64,000 bases of DNA from Pelagibius litoralis (lineage in GTDB: Bacteria; Pseudomonadota; Alphaproteobacteria; Kiloniellales; Kiloniellaceae). Under the pieces are notes generated by a model, which was given only the letters and a program-made list of their open reading frames with translations, was not told the origin of the DNA and did not search any database. The translations under genes were made by a program, and so were the position numbers. Below, piece after piece: positions 54,618-64,000 of the stretch (positions are counted from its first letter, which is position 1; the number at the start of each line of letters is the position of its first letter). Where the stretch lies: contig NZ_JAAQPH010000010.1 in the NCBI RefSeq assembly GCF_011683915.1, forward strand, positions 1 to 64,000. Reading direction: 5' to 3'.

Positions 54618-56541
54618 TACATCCGATTCCCGGGACAACCCCCGGAGCAACCCCTGGGCCATCACCCGGCGCGATCTCCTCGGAGCCTCCGCCGGCGGCG
54701 CCCTGCTTGCCTCCGCGACCGCCGGCGGCTCTGTTCTTACCGCGAGCCGTCCGGCCCAGGCCGCAAGCGGCGCCTTCGAGCTGGAACCGGGCGAACTCGA
54801 CGAATACTACGGTTTCTGGTCCTCGGGCCAGGCCGGCGAAATGCGCATCCTCGGCATCCCCTCGATGCGCGAACTGATGCGGGTTCCAATCTTCAACCGC
54901 TGCTCGGCGACGGGCTGGGGACAGACCAACGAGTCGCTGAAGATCCTGACCGAGGGATTGCTGCCGGAGTCCAAGGCCTATCTCAAGGCACAGGGCAAGG
55001 TCACCTACGACAACGGCGATCTGCACCATCCGCATATGTCCTTCACCGACGGGACCTATGACGGGCGCTACATCTTCATGAACGACAAGGCCAACACCCG
55101 CGTTGCGCGCGTGCGCTGCGACGTCATGAAGTGCGATAAGATCATCGAGATTCCCAACGCCAAGGACATCCACGGCCTGCGCCCGCAGAAGTTCCCGCGC
55201 ACCGGCTATGTCTTCGCCAATGGCGAACACGAGGCGCCGCTGATCAACGACGGCACAATCCTCGACAAGCCGGAAGACTACGTAAACATCTTCAGCGCCA
55301 TCGACGGCGATGAGATGAAAGTCGCCTGGCAGGTGATCGTCAGCGGCAACCTCGACAACTGCGACGCGGACTATCAGGGCAAGTACGCTTTCTCGACCAG
55401 CTACAACTCGGAAATGGGCATGAACCTGGCCGAGATGACGGCCAGCGAAACCGACCATGTCGTGATCTTCAACATCAAGCGCATCGAGGAGGGCGTCAAA
55501 GCGGGCGACGTCCAGATACTGCACGGGGTTCCCGTGCTCGACGGACGCAAGGGATCGAAATACACCCGCTATGTGCCGATCCCCAACAGCCCGCACGGCT
55601 GCAATACGGCACCGGACAAGCGCCACGTGGTGATCAACGGCAAGCTCTCGCCCACCGTCTCGGTCATCGACGTGACCAAGGTCGATGCCCTGTTCGAGGA
55701 AGATGCCGACCCACGTTCCTGCATCGTAGCCGAACCGCAACTGGGCCTCGGCCCGCTGCACACGGCCTTCGACGGCAAGGGCAATGCTTTCACCACGCTG
55801 TTCCTCGACAGCCAGGTGGTGAAGTGGAACATCGACAAGGCAATCCAGGCCTATGCCGGGTCCGACGTCGACCCGATCATCTCCAAGGTCGACGTCCACT
55901 ATCAGCCCGGTCACAACTCCACCTCCATGGGCGAGACGGCAGAGGCCGACGGCAAGTGGTTGATCTCGATGAACAAGTTCTCCAAGGACCGCTTCCTGAA
56001 CGTCGGTCCGCTGAAGCCGGAGAACGAGCAGCTCATCGATATCTCCGGCGACGAGATGAAGGTGGTTCATGACGGCCCGACCTTCGCCGAGCCCCATGAC
56101 AGCGTGCTGGTTCATCGCTCCAAGGTAAACCCGGAGGTCGTCTGGAAGCGCGACGATCCCATGTTCGCCGATGCGGTCCGCCAGGCCGCCGCCGACGGGG
56201 TCGATCTGGAAGATGGTGCCGAGGAACCGATCCGCGACGGCAACAAGGTCCGGGTCTACATGACCTCGGTCGCGCCTGTCTTCAGCCTGGAGAAGTTCAC
56301 GGTGAAGCAGGGCGACGAGGTCACGGTCTATGTCACCAACCTGGACGACATCGACGATCTGACCCATGGCTTCTGCCTGTCGAACTTCGGCGTCGCCATG
56401 GAGGTGGCACCGCAGGCAACGGCCTCGGTGACCTTCGTCGCCGAACGTCCCGGGGTACACTGGTACTACTGCCAGTGGTTCTGTCACGCGCTCCATATGG
56501 AGATGCGCGGCCGCATGCTGGTCGAGCCGAGGGGGGTCTGA
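54610..56541 (+). CDS. nosZ: nitrous oxide reductase (clade I, TAT-exported)
   Basis: This 643-aa protein has a twin-Arg signal ([20 protein letters not shown]). A seven-bladed propeller carries CuZ-site His residues in [25 protein letters not shown] and EPHDS. The C-terminal cupredoxin has the CuA ligands C621, C625, H629 and M632 ([12 protein letters not shown]). It reduces N2O to N2. The TAT signal and NosR partner mark it as clade I. The ATG at 54610 gives the TAT signal directly; an earlier in-frame start at 54565 does not help. Confidence 0.95.
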   Translation: MSDTSDSRDNPRSNPWAITRRDLLGASAGGALLASATAGGSVLTASRPAQAASGAFELEPGELDEYYGFWSSGQAGEMRILGIPSMRELMRVPIFNRCSATGWGQTNESLKILTEGLLPESKAYLKAQGKVTYDNGDLHHPHMSFTDGTYDGRYIFMNDKANTRVARVRCDVMKCDKIIEIPNAKDIHGLRPQKFPRTGYVFANGEHEAPLINDGTILDKPEDYVNIFSAIDGDEMKVAWQVIVSGNLDNCDADYQGKYAFSTSYNSEMGMNLAEMTASETDHVVIFNIKRIEEGVKAGDVQILHGVPVLDGRKGSKYTRYVPIPNSPHGCNTAPDKRHVVINGKLSPTVSVIDVTKVDALFEEDADPRSCIVAEPQLGLGPLHTAFDGKGNAFTTLFLDSQVVKWNIDKAIQAYAGSDVDPIISKVDVHYQPGHNSTSMGETAEADGKWLISMNKFSKDRFLNVGPLKPENEQLIDISGDEMKVVHDGPTFAEPHDSVLVHRSKVNPEVVWKRDDPMFADAVRQAAADGVDLEDGAEEPIRDGNKVRVYMTSVAPVFSLEKFTVKQGDEVTVYVTNLDDIDDLTHGFCLSNFGVAMEVAPQATASVTFVAERPGVHWYYCQWFCHALHMEMRGRMLVEPRGV

Positions 56542-56545
56542 CCAG

Positions 56546-57811
56546 ATGCTGCGCCTCGGGCTTCTGCTTGCCGCTCTGCTGTTGCCCGCCGCAGTCGCGG
56601 CGGAACAACGGGACGTGCCGGCTGAGCCCGGGGCGCTTGCAACTGTCGTATCAGAGGCGGCAGCAGGAGACATCCTGCGCCTCGCGCCGGGCCGCCACCA
56701 GGGACCCATCATGATCGACCGGCCGCTGACCCTGGACGGCGGCGGTGCCGCTGCTATCGAGGGCAGCGGTACCGGCAGCGTGGTCACCGTTGCCGCACCC
56801 GACGTGGTACTGCGCGGCCTGACCATCACCGGCTCGGGCTCTTCGCACGAGACCATTGATGCCGGCGTCTCCCTGGGCCGCAAGGCCGCGCGCGCCGTGG
56901 TCGAGGGCAACCGGTTGCTCGGCAACCTCTACGGCGTCGACGTCCACGGCGCCCGTGACGCCCGGGTTTCCGACAATGTGATCGACGGCCGCCGCGACCA
57001 CCGCGTCAATCAGCGCGGCAACGGTGTCTACGTCTGGAACGCACCGGGCGCCGTGGTCGAAGGCAACGATATCCGATGGGGCCGCGACGGGATCTTCGTC
57101 AACACTTCGAAAAAGAATCTCTTCAGGAACAACCGCTTCCGCGACCTGCGCTTCGCCGTCCACTACATGTACGCCGATGACAGCGAGGTCTCCGGCAATG
57201 TTTCGATCGGCAACGATCTCGGCTTCGCGGTGATGTTCTCCAAGCGCCTGCGCATCACCGACAACATCTCCCTCGGCGACCGCGACCACGGGATCATGCT
57301 GAACTATGCCAACAGCTCCGTGGTAACCGGCAATCTCGTGCGCGGCGGCGGCAACCGCTGCGCCTTCCTCTACAATGCGCATAAGAACCGGATCGAGGGC
57401 AACCGTTTCGAGCGCTGCGGGGTTGGCATCCATTTCACTGCCGGGTCGGAGCGCAATGCGATGACCGGCAATGCCTTCATCGGCAACCGCACCCAGGTGA
57501 AGTACGTCGGTTCGCGCTGGCTCGAATGGTCGGATAACGGGCGCGGCAACCATTGGAGCGACCTTGCCGCCTATGACGTCGATGGCGACGGCATCGCCGA
57601 TGCGCCCTACCGCCCGAATGATCGCATGGATCACATCCTCTGGACGCAGCCGGCGGCGAAGCTGCTGCTCGGCGCCCCGGCGGTGCAGCTCGTCCGTTGG
57701 GCGCAGTCTGCCTTTCCGGCCCTGCTGCCCGGCGGCGTGGTAGACAGCCGTCCGCTCATGCGGCCGGTCGAGATCCCGGTTCCGGATTGGGAGATCGATA
57801 ATGACGGATAA
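56546..57811 (+). CDS. nosD: NosD, periplasmic copper-site assembly protein
   Basis: This 421-aa protein has a signal peptide (RLGLLLAALLLPAAVAA) and a right-handed beta-helix built of repeated strand motifs (VVEGNRLLGNLYG, NDLGFAVMFSKRL, GDRDHGIMLNYANSSVV). NosD works with the NosFY ABC transporter to deliver copper and sulfur to CuZ. The gene follows nosZ by 4 bp and overlaps nosF by 11 bp. Confidence 0.93.
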   Translation: MLRLGLLLAALLLPAAVAAEQRDVPAEPGALATVVSEAAAGDILRLAPGRHQGPIMIDRPLTLDGGGAAAIEGSGTGSVVTVAAPDVVLRGLTITGSGSSHETIDAGVSLGRKAARAVVEGNRLLGNLYGVDVHGARDARVSDNVIDGRRDHRVNQRGNGVYVWNAPGAVVEGNDIRWGRDGIFVNTSKKNLFRNNRFRDLRFAVHYMYADDSEVSGNVSIGNDLGFAVMFSKRLRITDNISLGDRDHGIMLNYANSSVVTGNLVRGGGNRCAFLYNAHKNRIEGNRFERCGVGIHFTAGSERNAMTGNAFIGNRTQVKYVGSRWLEWSDNGRGNHWSDLAAYDVDGDGIADAPYRPNDRMDHILWTQPAAKLLLGAPAVQLVRWAQSAFPALLPGGVVDSRPLMRPVEIPVPDWEIDNDG

Positions 57812-58703
57812 ACCTGCCCTCACCCTTGAGAAGGTCTGCAAACGCTACGGCAAAGCCGAAATTCTGAAGGGCATAAGCCTGACCGTGAAGCCCGGCGAGC
57901 GCGTGGCCCTGTTGGGCCACAATGGTGCCGGCAAGACCACCTTGATGAAGCTCATCCTGGGGCTGACGAAGCTGACCGCCGGGCGCATCACCGTTGCCGG
58001 TGCCGAACCGGGCAGCGCCGCGGCGCGCAGAGCCTCAACCTATCTGCCGGAGGCGGTCGCCTTTCACAAACTGCTGAGCGGGCGCGAACAACTACGGCTC
58101 TTTGCCCGCCTGGCCGGCGAATCGCCGCGTTGTGTCGAGCCGCTGCTGGAACGCGTCGGCCTCGGCGAAGCGGCCGGGCGGCGCATCGGGACCTGGTCGA
58201 AGGGCATGCGTCAGCGCCTCGGTCTCGCCCAGGCCCTGCTGGGGCAGCCACGCGTCGCCCTCCTCGACGAGCCGACCAGCGGACTCGACCCGATATCGCG
58301 CCATGACCTCTATGCCGTGATCGACGAGATCGCGGCGCGCGGTGCGGCCGTGCTGATCGCCTCCCACGCGCTGACCGAGGTTGAAGCGCGGACCGACCGC
58401 ATCGCCATCCTGCGCCAGGGCCGCCTGGTCGCCGACGACACCTTGGAGCAGCTGAGGGCACAGGCAGGCCTGCCGATCCGGCTGCGGCTGACGGCGCAAC
58501 GCGATGGTGCGGAGGAACTGCAAACACGCCTTGGCGGACTCCGGGTGAACGGCACCGCTGTCGAGCTTCACTGCCGGCCGGAAGAGAAAATGGATCGCCT
58601 GGCGCGGATTACTGCACTGGGCGGACTGGTCGCCGATGTCGAGATGGCACCGCCGAGCCTGGAGGATCTCTATCGCCACTATTCGGGGGAGGATCGCCGA
58701 TGA
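57801..58703 (+). CDS. nosF: NosF, ABC transporter ATPase
   Basis: This 300-aa protein has Walker A GHNGAGKTT (about 38-46), Q-loop TYLPEAVAF, signature WSKGMRQRLGLAQ, Walker B VALLDEPTSGLDP and a C-terminal extension typical of NosF. It energises the NosDFY complex that supplies sulfur/copper for CuZ. It overlaps nosY by 4 nt. Confidence 0.94.
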   Translation: MTDKPALTLEKVCKRYGKAEILKGISLTVKPGERVALLGHNGAGKTTLMKLILGLTKLTAGRITVAGAEPGSAAARRASTYLPEAVAFHKLLSGREQLRLFARLAGESPRCVEPLLERVGLGEAAGRRIGTWSKGMRQRLGLAQALLGQPRVALLDEPTSGLDPISRHDLYAVIDEIAARGAAVLIASHALTEVEARTDRIAILRQGRLVADDTLEQLRAQAGLPIRLRLTAQRDGAEELQTRLGGLRVNGTAVELHCRPEEKMDRLARITALGGLVADVEMAPPSLEDLYRHYSGEDRR

Positions 58704-59524
58704 TGTCCCGTATTCTGGCTGTTTCGGCCTCGGAGTTCGCTATCGCCCGTCGCAATCGCTGGGTCTTCATGGCAACCGGGATCATGACCCTTTTTGCCCT
58801 GGCGCTCACCTTCGCCGGGGCCGCGCCGACCGGTTCGCTCGGCGTCGATCTGCTCACTGTCTCCGTCGCTTCGATGACCACGCTCTCGGTTTACCTGACG
58901 CCCCTTCTGGCCTTGTTGATGGCCTTCGACGCGATCGCGGGTGAGGCGGAACGGGGCGGGCTGGCGTTGCTCATGACCTATCCGGTCTCGCGCGGCGAGC
59001 TTCTTCTCGGCAAGTTCGCGGCGCAGCTTGGCGTGCTGGCCTTCGCGGTGATGGTCGGTTTCGGCGCCGCGGGCGCGACGGCGGCTCTCGCCGGGGGCGC
59101 CGGGGCGGAGAGCCTGGCCGCACTGGCCCGCCTGATCGGCACCTCGATCCTGCTCGGCGGCGCTTTCCTCGCCCTCGGCTACGCGGTCTCCGCCGTCGGC
59201 GGCAGCAGCACCGGGGCCGCAGGGCTGGCCGCCGGTCTCTGGCTGGTCTTTGTCGTGCTCTACGATCTCGGGCTGCTGGGCGCGGTCGTCTTCGACGACG
59301 GCGGCACCTTTACCCGCACGGTCTTCCCCTGGCTGCTGACCGTAAACCCCGCCGATGCCTTTCGGCTGTGGAATGTGGCCGCCGCCGAGGGGGTCGCGCT
59401 GGCGACCGGCATGACCGGCGCCGCCAGCGCCCTGCCCGCCTGGGCCGCCCCGGCGGCGCTCATCCTCTGGCCGCTGCTGGCGCTGGGCCTCGCACGGATC
59501 GCCTTTGGAAGGATCGAGCCATGA
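58700..59524 (+). CDS. nosY: NosY, ABC transporter permease
   Basis: This 274-aa protein is of the ABC-2 type with six hydrophobic segments (for example MATGIMTLFALALTFAG, GLAAGLWLVFVVLYDLGLLG). The motif AFDAIAGEAERGGLALLMTYPVSRGELLLGK is reduced here to ALLMTYPVSR as its core. It forms the membrane part of NosFY. Two adjacent ATGs at 58700 and 58703 are equally possible. It overlaps nosL by 4 nt. Confidence 0.93.
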   Translation: MMSRILAVSASEFAIARRNRWVFMATGIMTLFALALTFAGAAPTGSLGVDLLTVSVASMTTLSVYLTPLLALLMAFDAIAGEAERGGLALLMTYPVSRGELLLGKFAAQLGVLAFAVMVGFGAAGATAALAGGAGAESLAALARLIGTSILLGGAFLALGYAVSAVGGSSTGAAGLAAGLWLVFVVLYDLGLLGAVVFDDGGTFTRTVFPWLLTVNPADAFRLWNVAAAEGVALATGMTGAASALPAWAAPAALILWPLLALGLARIAFGRIEP

Positions 59525-60033
59525 AACGCGCGCTGCTTGCTTTGCTGATGCTGGCTGCCTGCAACGACGAGGTTGCGGTGGCCCCGGACCCGGTTCCGCT
59601 CACCGACACCGCCCTCAGCCATTTCTGTCAGATGTGGATCGCCGATCACGACGGGCCGAAAGCCCAGATCCATCTGGAAGGCATGCCCCAGCCGATCTTC
59701 TTCGCCCAGGTGCGCGATGCCCTGGCCTATCTGATCAGTCCGGAGCGCGATGCCTCGATCACTGCCGTCTACGTCAGCGACATGGCGCAAGCCATAAGCT
59801 GGGAGGAACCCGGGAATGCCAACTGGGTTGCCGCCGATAGCGCCACCTTTGTGGTTGGTGCCGACGTTACCGGCGGAATGGGCGCGCCGGAAGTTGCGCC
59901 CTTCGGCACGCCAGAGGCCGCCGCAGCCTTCGCGGCCCGCCATGGCGGCAGCGTCATGGCGCTCGACCAGATCCCGGCCGAGGCCGTTCTCGGTGCCATC
60001 GACATCGGCCTGCCAGGGGAGGATGGGCAATGA
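59521..60033 (+). CDS. nosL: NosL, copper chaperone lipoprotein
   Basis: This 170-aa protein has a lipoprotein signal LLALLMLAAC with the lipid-carrying Cys. The NosL domain contains the copper-site motif FCQMWIADHDGPKAQIHL and AYLISPERD, AVYVSDMAQA, FVVGADV. It hands Cu(I) to the NosZ assembly machinery on the outer face of the inner membrane. The ATG at 59521 overlaps the nosY stop; the longer frame starting at 59368 is not needed. Confidence 0.92.
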   Translation: MKRALLALLMLAACNDEVAVAPDPVPLTDTALSHFCQMWIADHDGPKAQIHLEGMPQPIFFAQVRDALAYLISPERDASITAVYVSDMAQAISWEEPGNANWVAADSATFVVGADVTGGMGAPEVAPFGTPEAAAAFAARHGGSVMALDQIPAEAVLGAIDIGLPGEDGQ

Positions 60034-60965
60034 AAAACGGCCTGAGCCGGCGGCGCTTCCTCACCATCTCGGCAGCCGCTGCGGCCCTGCCCGGCCGGGC
60101 CTGGGCGCAGACCCCCGTGACGCGCTGGCGCGGCGCGGCCCTCGGCGCCGGCGCTTCGATGACCCTGGTCGGCATGACCGGCAGTGCCGCCGGCGATGTT
60201 TTTACCGCGGTCGAGGCGGAAGTCGCCCGCCTGGAGGCGATCTTCAGCCTGCATCATCCCGGTTCGGCCCTGAACCGTCTGAACAGGACCGGGCGGCTGG
60301 TCTCGCCGCCCACCGAGTTGTTGGAACTGCTCGTTCTGTCGGGCGCCCTCCACCGGATCACCGACGGCGCCTTCGACCCGACAGTCCAACCGCTCTGGGA
60401 ACTGCACGCTATCAGCGCCGCCAGAGGAGAGCAGCCCACGGCAGAAGCACTCGCCAAGGCTGGCGCGCGCTGCGGCTGGAGCCACCTGCGCTATGACGCC
60501 GGGCGCGTATCTTTCGCCCGGAAGGGCATGGCCCTGACCTTCAACGGCATCGCCCAGGGCTTCATCGCCGACCGGGTCGCGGCCCTGCTGCGCACCCGTG
60601 GGCTGCGCGACGTTCTGATCGACATGGGCGAGATCGCCGCGCTCGGCAGACGACCGGACGGCGGTCGCTGGCGGGCCGGGGTTGCCACGCCCGACGGTGT
60701 GATCGTGCGAGAAGTGAAACTCGCCGAGCGCGCGCTCGCCACCTCGGCCCCGCGCGGCACACTGCTCGATCCCGACGGCCGGGTCGGCCACATCTTCGAT
60801 CCGCGCAGCGGCCAGCCGGCGGGGCGATGGAGTCTTGTTTCGGTTGCCGCCGGACGCGCTGCGCTGGCCGACGGCCTGTCAACGGCCTTCTGCCTGATGG
60901 ACCGCAGCGCCATTGCGGCAGCGCTCGCCCAGTATCCGGGCGCATCGCTCGAAGTTCTTCTTTAA
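60030..60965 (+). CDS. nosX: NosX, ApbE-like FMN transferase
   Basis: This 311-aa protein has a TAT-like signal (LSRRRFLTISAAAAALPG). The ApbE fold has MGMTGSA near the start, FNGIAQGFIADRVAALL and IDMGEIAALG, and the metal-site segment VAAGRAALADGLSTAF. ApbE proteins attach FMN to Thr of SGAT motifs in target proteins. NosR (and possibly NirI) are its evident targets. Translation overlaps nosL by 4 nt. Confidence 0.92.
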   Translation: MKNGLSRRRFLTISAAAAALPGRAWAQTPVTRWRGAALGAGASMTLVGMTGSAAGDVFTAVEAEVARLEAIFSLHHPGSALNRLNRTGRLVSPPTELLELLVLSGALHRITDGAFDPTVQPLWELHAISAARGEQPTAEALAKAGARCGWSHLRYDAGRVSFARKGMALTFNGIAQGFIADRVAALLRTRGLRDVLIDMGEIAALGRRPDGGRWRAGVATPDGVIVREVKLAERALATSAPRGTLLDPDGRVGHIFDPRSGQPAGRWSLVSVAAGRAALADGLSTAFCLMDRSAIAAALAQYPGASLEVLL

Positions 60966-60993
60966 CCACAGAGACCCAAAGGGGGGAAACAGC

Positions 60994-61377
60994 ATGAAAG
61001 CCTTTAGAATCCTTGCTCTCGCCGGCCTTGCCGCCTGCCTTTCAAGCCCGGCGCTGGCCGAGGGCGATCCGGCCAAGGGCGAGAAGGTCTTCAGAAAATG
61101 CAAAGCCTGCCATACCGTCGGCGAGGACGCGAAGAACAAGGTCGGCCCGCACCTGAACGGCATCATCGATGCCGAGATCGCCTCGGTCGAGGGCTTCAAG
61201 TATTCCAAGGCCTTTCTCGCAAAGAAGACCGAAGGCTTGGTGTGGAGTGAGGCCGAGATCGACGCCTATCTAACCAAGCCGAAAAAGCATCTTCCCGGCA
61301 CAAAGATGAGCTTTGCCGGCCTGCGTAAAGAACAGGACCGTGCGGATGTGATCGCCTACCTCAAAAATTTCGATTAG
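60994..61377 (+). CDS. c2/c550-like periplasmic cytochrome c
   Basis: This 127-aa protein has a signal peptide (ILALAGLAACLSSPALA) and a class I cytochrome fold with C36-x2-C39-H40 (CKACHTVG) and distal Met in TKMSFAGLR. It lies 28 bp after nosX and before the norC box. It is probably an electron donor for NirS, NosZ or NorCB. GGGGGGAAA before the ATG at 60994 provides a ribosome-binding site. Confidence 0.9.
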   Translation: MKAFRILALAGLAACLSSPALAEGDPAKGEKVFRKCKACHTVGEDAKNKVGPHLNGIIDAEIASVEGFKYSKAFLAKKTEGLVWSEAEIDAYLTKPKKHLPGTKMSFAGLRKEQDRADVIAYLKNFD

Positions 61378-61422
61378 GCCGCTTTCGCTGAAAGACCGCG
61401 AACCGGGCACCCGGGGCACTGC

Positions 61423-61436
61423 TTGACTTTCGTTAA
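61423..61436 (+). promoter_or_regulatory. FNR/NNR-type box upstream of norC
   Basis: This is the same 14-mer TTGACTTTCGTTAA as at 50242-50255. It is centred about 72 bp before the norC ATG, leaving a ~30-nt leader if activation occurs at -41.5. It should place norCBQ under the same NO-responsive control as nir. Confidence 0.8.
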
Positions 61437-61501
61437 GGCCCCGGGACGCGGCGGCGGTCATTCTCGCCTCCATTGGAAAAGACTCCTCGCGGGAGAGCGT
61501 A

Positions 61502-61954
61502 ATGCGCGAAGTTATGACGAAATCCATGGCCCGAAACGTCTTCTACGGCGGGTCGTTGTTCTTCATCGTCATCTTCCTCGGCCTGTCGATACACAGCCAC
61601 ATCTACATCGTTAACGTATCGACCGATAAGGCGGGCCTGACGGAGACCGTGGCGCAAGGCAAGCGCATTTGGGAACGCAAGGCCTGCGTTAACTGCCACA
61701 CCATTCTGGGTGAAGGGGCCTATTTCGCCCCCGAGGTCGGCAACGTCATGGAACGCTGGGGCGTCACCGACGATCCGGAAGCCGCCTTCGAGGTGATGAA
61801 AGCCTGGATGGACTCCCAGCCCTCCGGCATCGAAGGGCGGCGCCAGATGCCGCAATTCAACCTGACGGACGACGAGGTCCGCGCCCTTACCCAATTCCTG
61901 CTCTGGACGAACACAATCGACACGCAGGGTTGGCCACCGAACGATGCCGGTTGA
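61502..61954 (+). CDS. norC: NorC, cytochrome c subunit of NO reductase
   Basis: This 150-aa protein has one membrane anchor (FYGGSLFFIVIFLGLSI) and a periplasmic heme c domain with C62-x2-C65-H66 (ACVNCHTILGEGAYFAPE). The later RQMPQFNLTDDEV supplies the distal Met. It passes electrons from cytochrome c to NorB. It is followed by norB after 12 bp. Confidence 0.95.
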   Translation: MREVMTKSMARNVFYGGSLFFIVIFLGLSIHSHIYIVNVSTDKAGLTETVAQGKRIWERKACVNCHTILGEGAYFAPEVGNVMERWGVTDDPEAAFEVMKAWMDSQPSGIEGRRQMPQFNLTDDEVRALTQFLLWTNTIDTQGWPPNDAG

Positions 61955-61966
61955 GGAGATCAAGCG

Positions 61967-63337
61967 ATGAAATACCAAACACAGAAGATCGCACAGATCT
62001 ATTTCCTGGTCGCCATGGCGCTCTTTGCGATCCAGGTCAGCGGCGGGCTCCTCGCAGGCTGGATTTATGTGGCGCCGAACACGTTGAGCGAGCTTCTCCC
62101 CTTCAACATCGTGCGCATGCTGCACACCAACAGCCTGATCGTCTGGCTGATCGTCGGCTTCATGGGGGCAGCCTATTTCCTGATCCCTGAAGAATCGGAG
62201 CGAGAGATCCACTCGCCGATGCTGGCCTACCTGCAACTGGCCATTCTTGTCATCGGCACACTGGGTGCGGTCGTGACCTATATCTTCAATCTGTTTGAAG
62301 GGAATGTGCTGCTCGGACAGGAAGGGCGTGAGTTTCTGGAGCAACCGCTCTGGGTCAAGATCGGCATCGTCGTGGCGGCACTCATCTTCCTCTACAACAT
62401 CACCATAACGGTGCTGAAGGGTCGCAAGACCGCCATTTCCAACGTCCTGCTGCTCGGTCTTTGGGGCTTGGCGCTGCTGTTCCTTTTCGCCTTCTACAAT
62501 CCGGAGAACCTCAGCCTCGACAAGCAGTACTGGTGGTACGTGGTCCATCTTTGGGTGGAAGGTGTCTGGGAGCTGATCATGGCCGCCATCCTCGCCTTCC
62601 TGATGCTGAAGCTCACCGGCGTCGACCGGGAGATCGTCGAGAAATGGCTCTACGTCATCGTCGCCACGGCGCTCTTCTCCGGCATCCTCGGCACGGGACA
62701 CCACTACTACTGGATTGGCACGCCCGCCTATTGGCAGTGGATCGGATCGATCTTCTCATCGCTTGAAGTGATTCCCTTCTTCGCCATGATGGCCTTCGCC
62801 TTTGTGATGGTCTGGAAGGGGCGGCGCGATCATCCGAACAAGGCCGCACTTCTCTGGTCGCTCGGCTGTGCGACCCTGGCCTTCTTCGGTGCCGGCGTCT
62901 GGGGCTTCATGCACACGCTGCACAGCATAAATTTCTTCACCCACGGCACCCAGATCACCGCCGCCCACGGGCACCTCGCCTTCTTCGGCGCCTATGTCTG
63001 CCTGAACCTGGCGATCTTCACCTACGCCTTCCCGATCCTGAAGAACCGGGATCCCTATAACCAGGTTTTGAACATGGTGTCGTTCTGGCTGATGGCCGGC
63101 GGCATGACCTTCATGACCTTCGTCCTTACCTTCGCCGGCATCATACAGACACACCTGCAAAGGGTCTTGGGCGAGTACTACATGGATGTGCAGGATCAGG
63201 TCAGCCTCTTCTACATCATGCGCTTCGGCGCCGGGGTTGCCGTTGTCCTGGGTGCCTTGATCTTCATCTACGCCGTGCTGATGCCGCGTAAGGAGATCAT
63301 CGAGCCCGGCCATAGCCGGCCGGTTGCCGCGGAGTGA
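61967..63337 (+). CDS. norB: NorB, catalytic subunit of cytochrome c-dependent NO reductase
   Basis: This 456-aa protein has twelve hydrophobic segments of the heme-copper oxidase fold. It carries heme and FeB ligand motifs ([24 protein letters not shown] with the FeB Glu, [20 protein letters not shown]). The short form without an N-terminal quinol-oxidising extension, plus norC upstream, marks it as a cNOR. It reduces two NO to N2O in the inner membrane. Confidence 0.96.
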   Translation: MKYQTQKIAQIYFLVAMALFAIQVSGGLLAGWIYVAPNTLSELLPFNIVRMLHTNSLIVWLIVGFMGAAYFLIPEESEREIHSPMLAYLQLAILVIGTLGAVVTYIFNLFEGNVLLGQEGREFLEQPLWVKIGIVVAALIFLYNITITVLKGRKTAISNVLLLGLWGLALLFLFAFYNPENLSLDKQYWWYVVHLWVEGVWELIMAAILAFLMLKLTGVDREIVEKWLYVIVATALFSGILGTGHHYYWIGTPAYWQWIGSIFSSLEVIPFFAMMAFAFVMVWKGRRDHPNKAALLWSLGCATLAFFGAGVWGFMHTLHSINFFTHGTQITAAHGHLAFFGAYVCLNLAIFTYAFPILKNRDPYNQVLNMVSFWLMAGGMTFMTFVLTFAGIIQTHLQRVLGEYYMDVQDQVSLFYIMRFGAGVAVVLGALIFIYAVLMPRKEIIEPGHSRPVAAE

Positions 63338-63342
63338 CGACT

Positions 63343-64000
63343 ATGCAGGCACATCGGACACAGGAGGGGGCGACAGCCCCCTTCTACTTTCCACAGGGCG
63401 ATGAACGCGAGGTCTTTGCCGCTGCCCAGGCAAATGGCCTGCCCCTGCTGCTGAAGGGCCCGACCGGTTGCGGAAAGACCCGCTTTGTCGCCCATATGGC
63501 GGCACAGCTTGAGCGGCGGCTTTACACCGTCGCCTGCCATGACGATCTCTCGGCCACCGACCTGATCGGACGCTATCTGCTGAAGGGCGGCGAGACCGTC
63601 TGGGTCGACGGCCCCCTCACCCGCGCGGTCCGTGAAGGCGCAATCTGCTATCTCGACGAGGTGGTCGAGGCCCGCAAGGACGTGACCGTGGTGCTCCATC
63701 CGCTGACCGACGACCGGCGCATCCTGCCGATCGACCGCACCGGCGAGGAACTGGAGGCCGCCAGCGGTTTCATGCTCGTCGCCTCCTATAATCCCGGCTA
63801 CCAGAACATCCTGAAAACCCTGAAGCCCTCGACGCGCCAGCGCTTCCTGGCCATCGAGTTCGATTTCCCGAACCCCGAGCAGGAAACCGAGATCGTCGCG
63901 GTGGAGAGCGGCCTGCCGGCGCAGCGGGTGGCGCCGCTGGTGCGCCTGGCCGGCAAGCTGCGTGGACTCAAGGGACAGGATCTGGAAGAAGGCGTCTCGA
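63343..64000 (+). CDS. norQ: NorQ, AAA+ activator of NO reductase (partial, runs off right edge)
   Basis: The open frame continues to the window end (219 codons). It has Walker A GPTGCGKT (residues 39-46), Walker [12 protein letters not shown], and AAA+ sensor region VASYNPGYQ, all typical of the CbbQ/NirQ/NorQ family. With NorD (expected downstream, outside the window) it inserts the FeB iron into NorB. The ATG at 63343 is 5 bp after the norB stop. Confidence 0.92.
   Translation, partial: MQAHRTQEGATAPFYFPQGDEREVFAAAQANGLPLLLKGPTGCGKTRFVAHMAAQLERRLYTVACHDDLSATDLIGRYLLKGGETVWVDGPLTRAVREGAICYLDEVVEARKDVTVVLHPLTDDRRILPIDRTGEELEAASGFMLVASYNPGYQNILKTLKPSTRQRFLAIEFDFPNPEQETEIVAVESGLPAQRVAPLVRLAGKLRGLKGQDLEEGVS

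Noticed and set aside
54592-56925. 777-codon open frame antisense to nosZ/nosD
   Set aside because: It mirrors two strongly recognised genes on the other strand, has no family motif, and such long antisense frames are expected in GC-rich codon-biased DNA.

Overview
The window is GC-rich, densely coding DNA from an alphaproteobacterium. The nirS-type denitrification genes are in Paracoccus-like order, there is an EryI-type RpiB, and short alphaproteobacterial palindromic repeats occur. A member of the Rhodospirillales is my guess; no rRNA or other marker gene is present to settle it.

Region 1 (1-3.6 kb) is a mobile and rearranged edge. It holds the 5' end of one transposase gene, two palindromic repeats, an IS5-type element whose matching ends enclose both a frameshifted transposase and a VOC-fold gene, and an orphan sugar-type ABC ATPase. 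Region 2 (3.6-11.7 kb) is a LysR regulator divergent from a tightly coupled operon: aminotransferase, glutaryl-CoA dehydrogenase, fused E1 2-oxoacid dehydrogenase, a FabD-like acyltransferase and an ALDH7-type aminoadipate-semialdehyde dehydrogenase. It reads as the lower lysine pathway (aminoadipate semialdehyde to 2-aminoadipate, 2-oxoadipate, glutaryl-CoA, crotonyl-CoA), but with no E2 or E3.

Region 3 (11.8-29.3 kb) is the most unusual part. It encodes two MurG-like glycosyltransferases (one fused to a response-regulator receiver domain), two GT4 glycosyltransferases, GalE, three aminoglycoside-phosphotransferase-fold kinases, an ABC exporter, an alginate-export-like outer-membrane barrel, a histidine kinase with an NtrC-like regulator whose AAA+ core is degenerate, and a DUF1194 protein. 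Three copies of a ~97-bp leader each sit 96-97 bp before a receiver start codon. In two copies the receiver is reduced to a short leader ORF overlapping the next gene, and a relic of the MurG-like gene lies just before the third copy. This looks like a repeatedly duplicated leader-receiver-glycosyltransferase module inside a surface-glycan system I cannot match to a described one.

Region 4 (29.2-40.5 kb) carries an SLC13-type anion transporter, then an erythritol-type polyol locus: RpiB (divergent), periplasmic binding protein, double-NBD ATPase, permease, FGGY kinase, GlpD-like dehydrogenase and DeoR regulator.

Region 5 (40.6-64 kb) is an almost complete denitrification island. On the minus strand are nirS-E-C-F-DL-G-H-J-N and a cbiX-like gene (cytochrome cd1 nitrite reductase and heme d1 synthesis). 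On the plus strand are nirI, nosR-Z-D-F-Y-L-X, a small cytochrome c, norC-B and the start of norQ. Three FNR/NNR-type boxes lie in the nirS/nirI divergent gap, before nosR and before norC. A strong hairpin with a U-tract separates nirS from nirE. Together these genes reduce nitrite to NO, N2O and N2; nitrate reductase and the NNR/Dnr regulator are not in the window.
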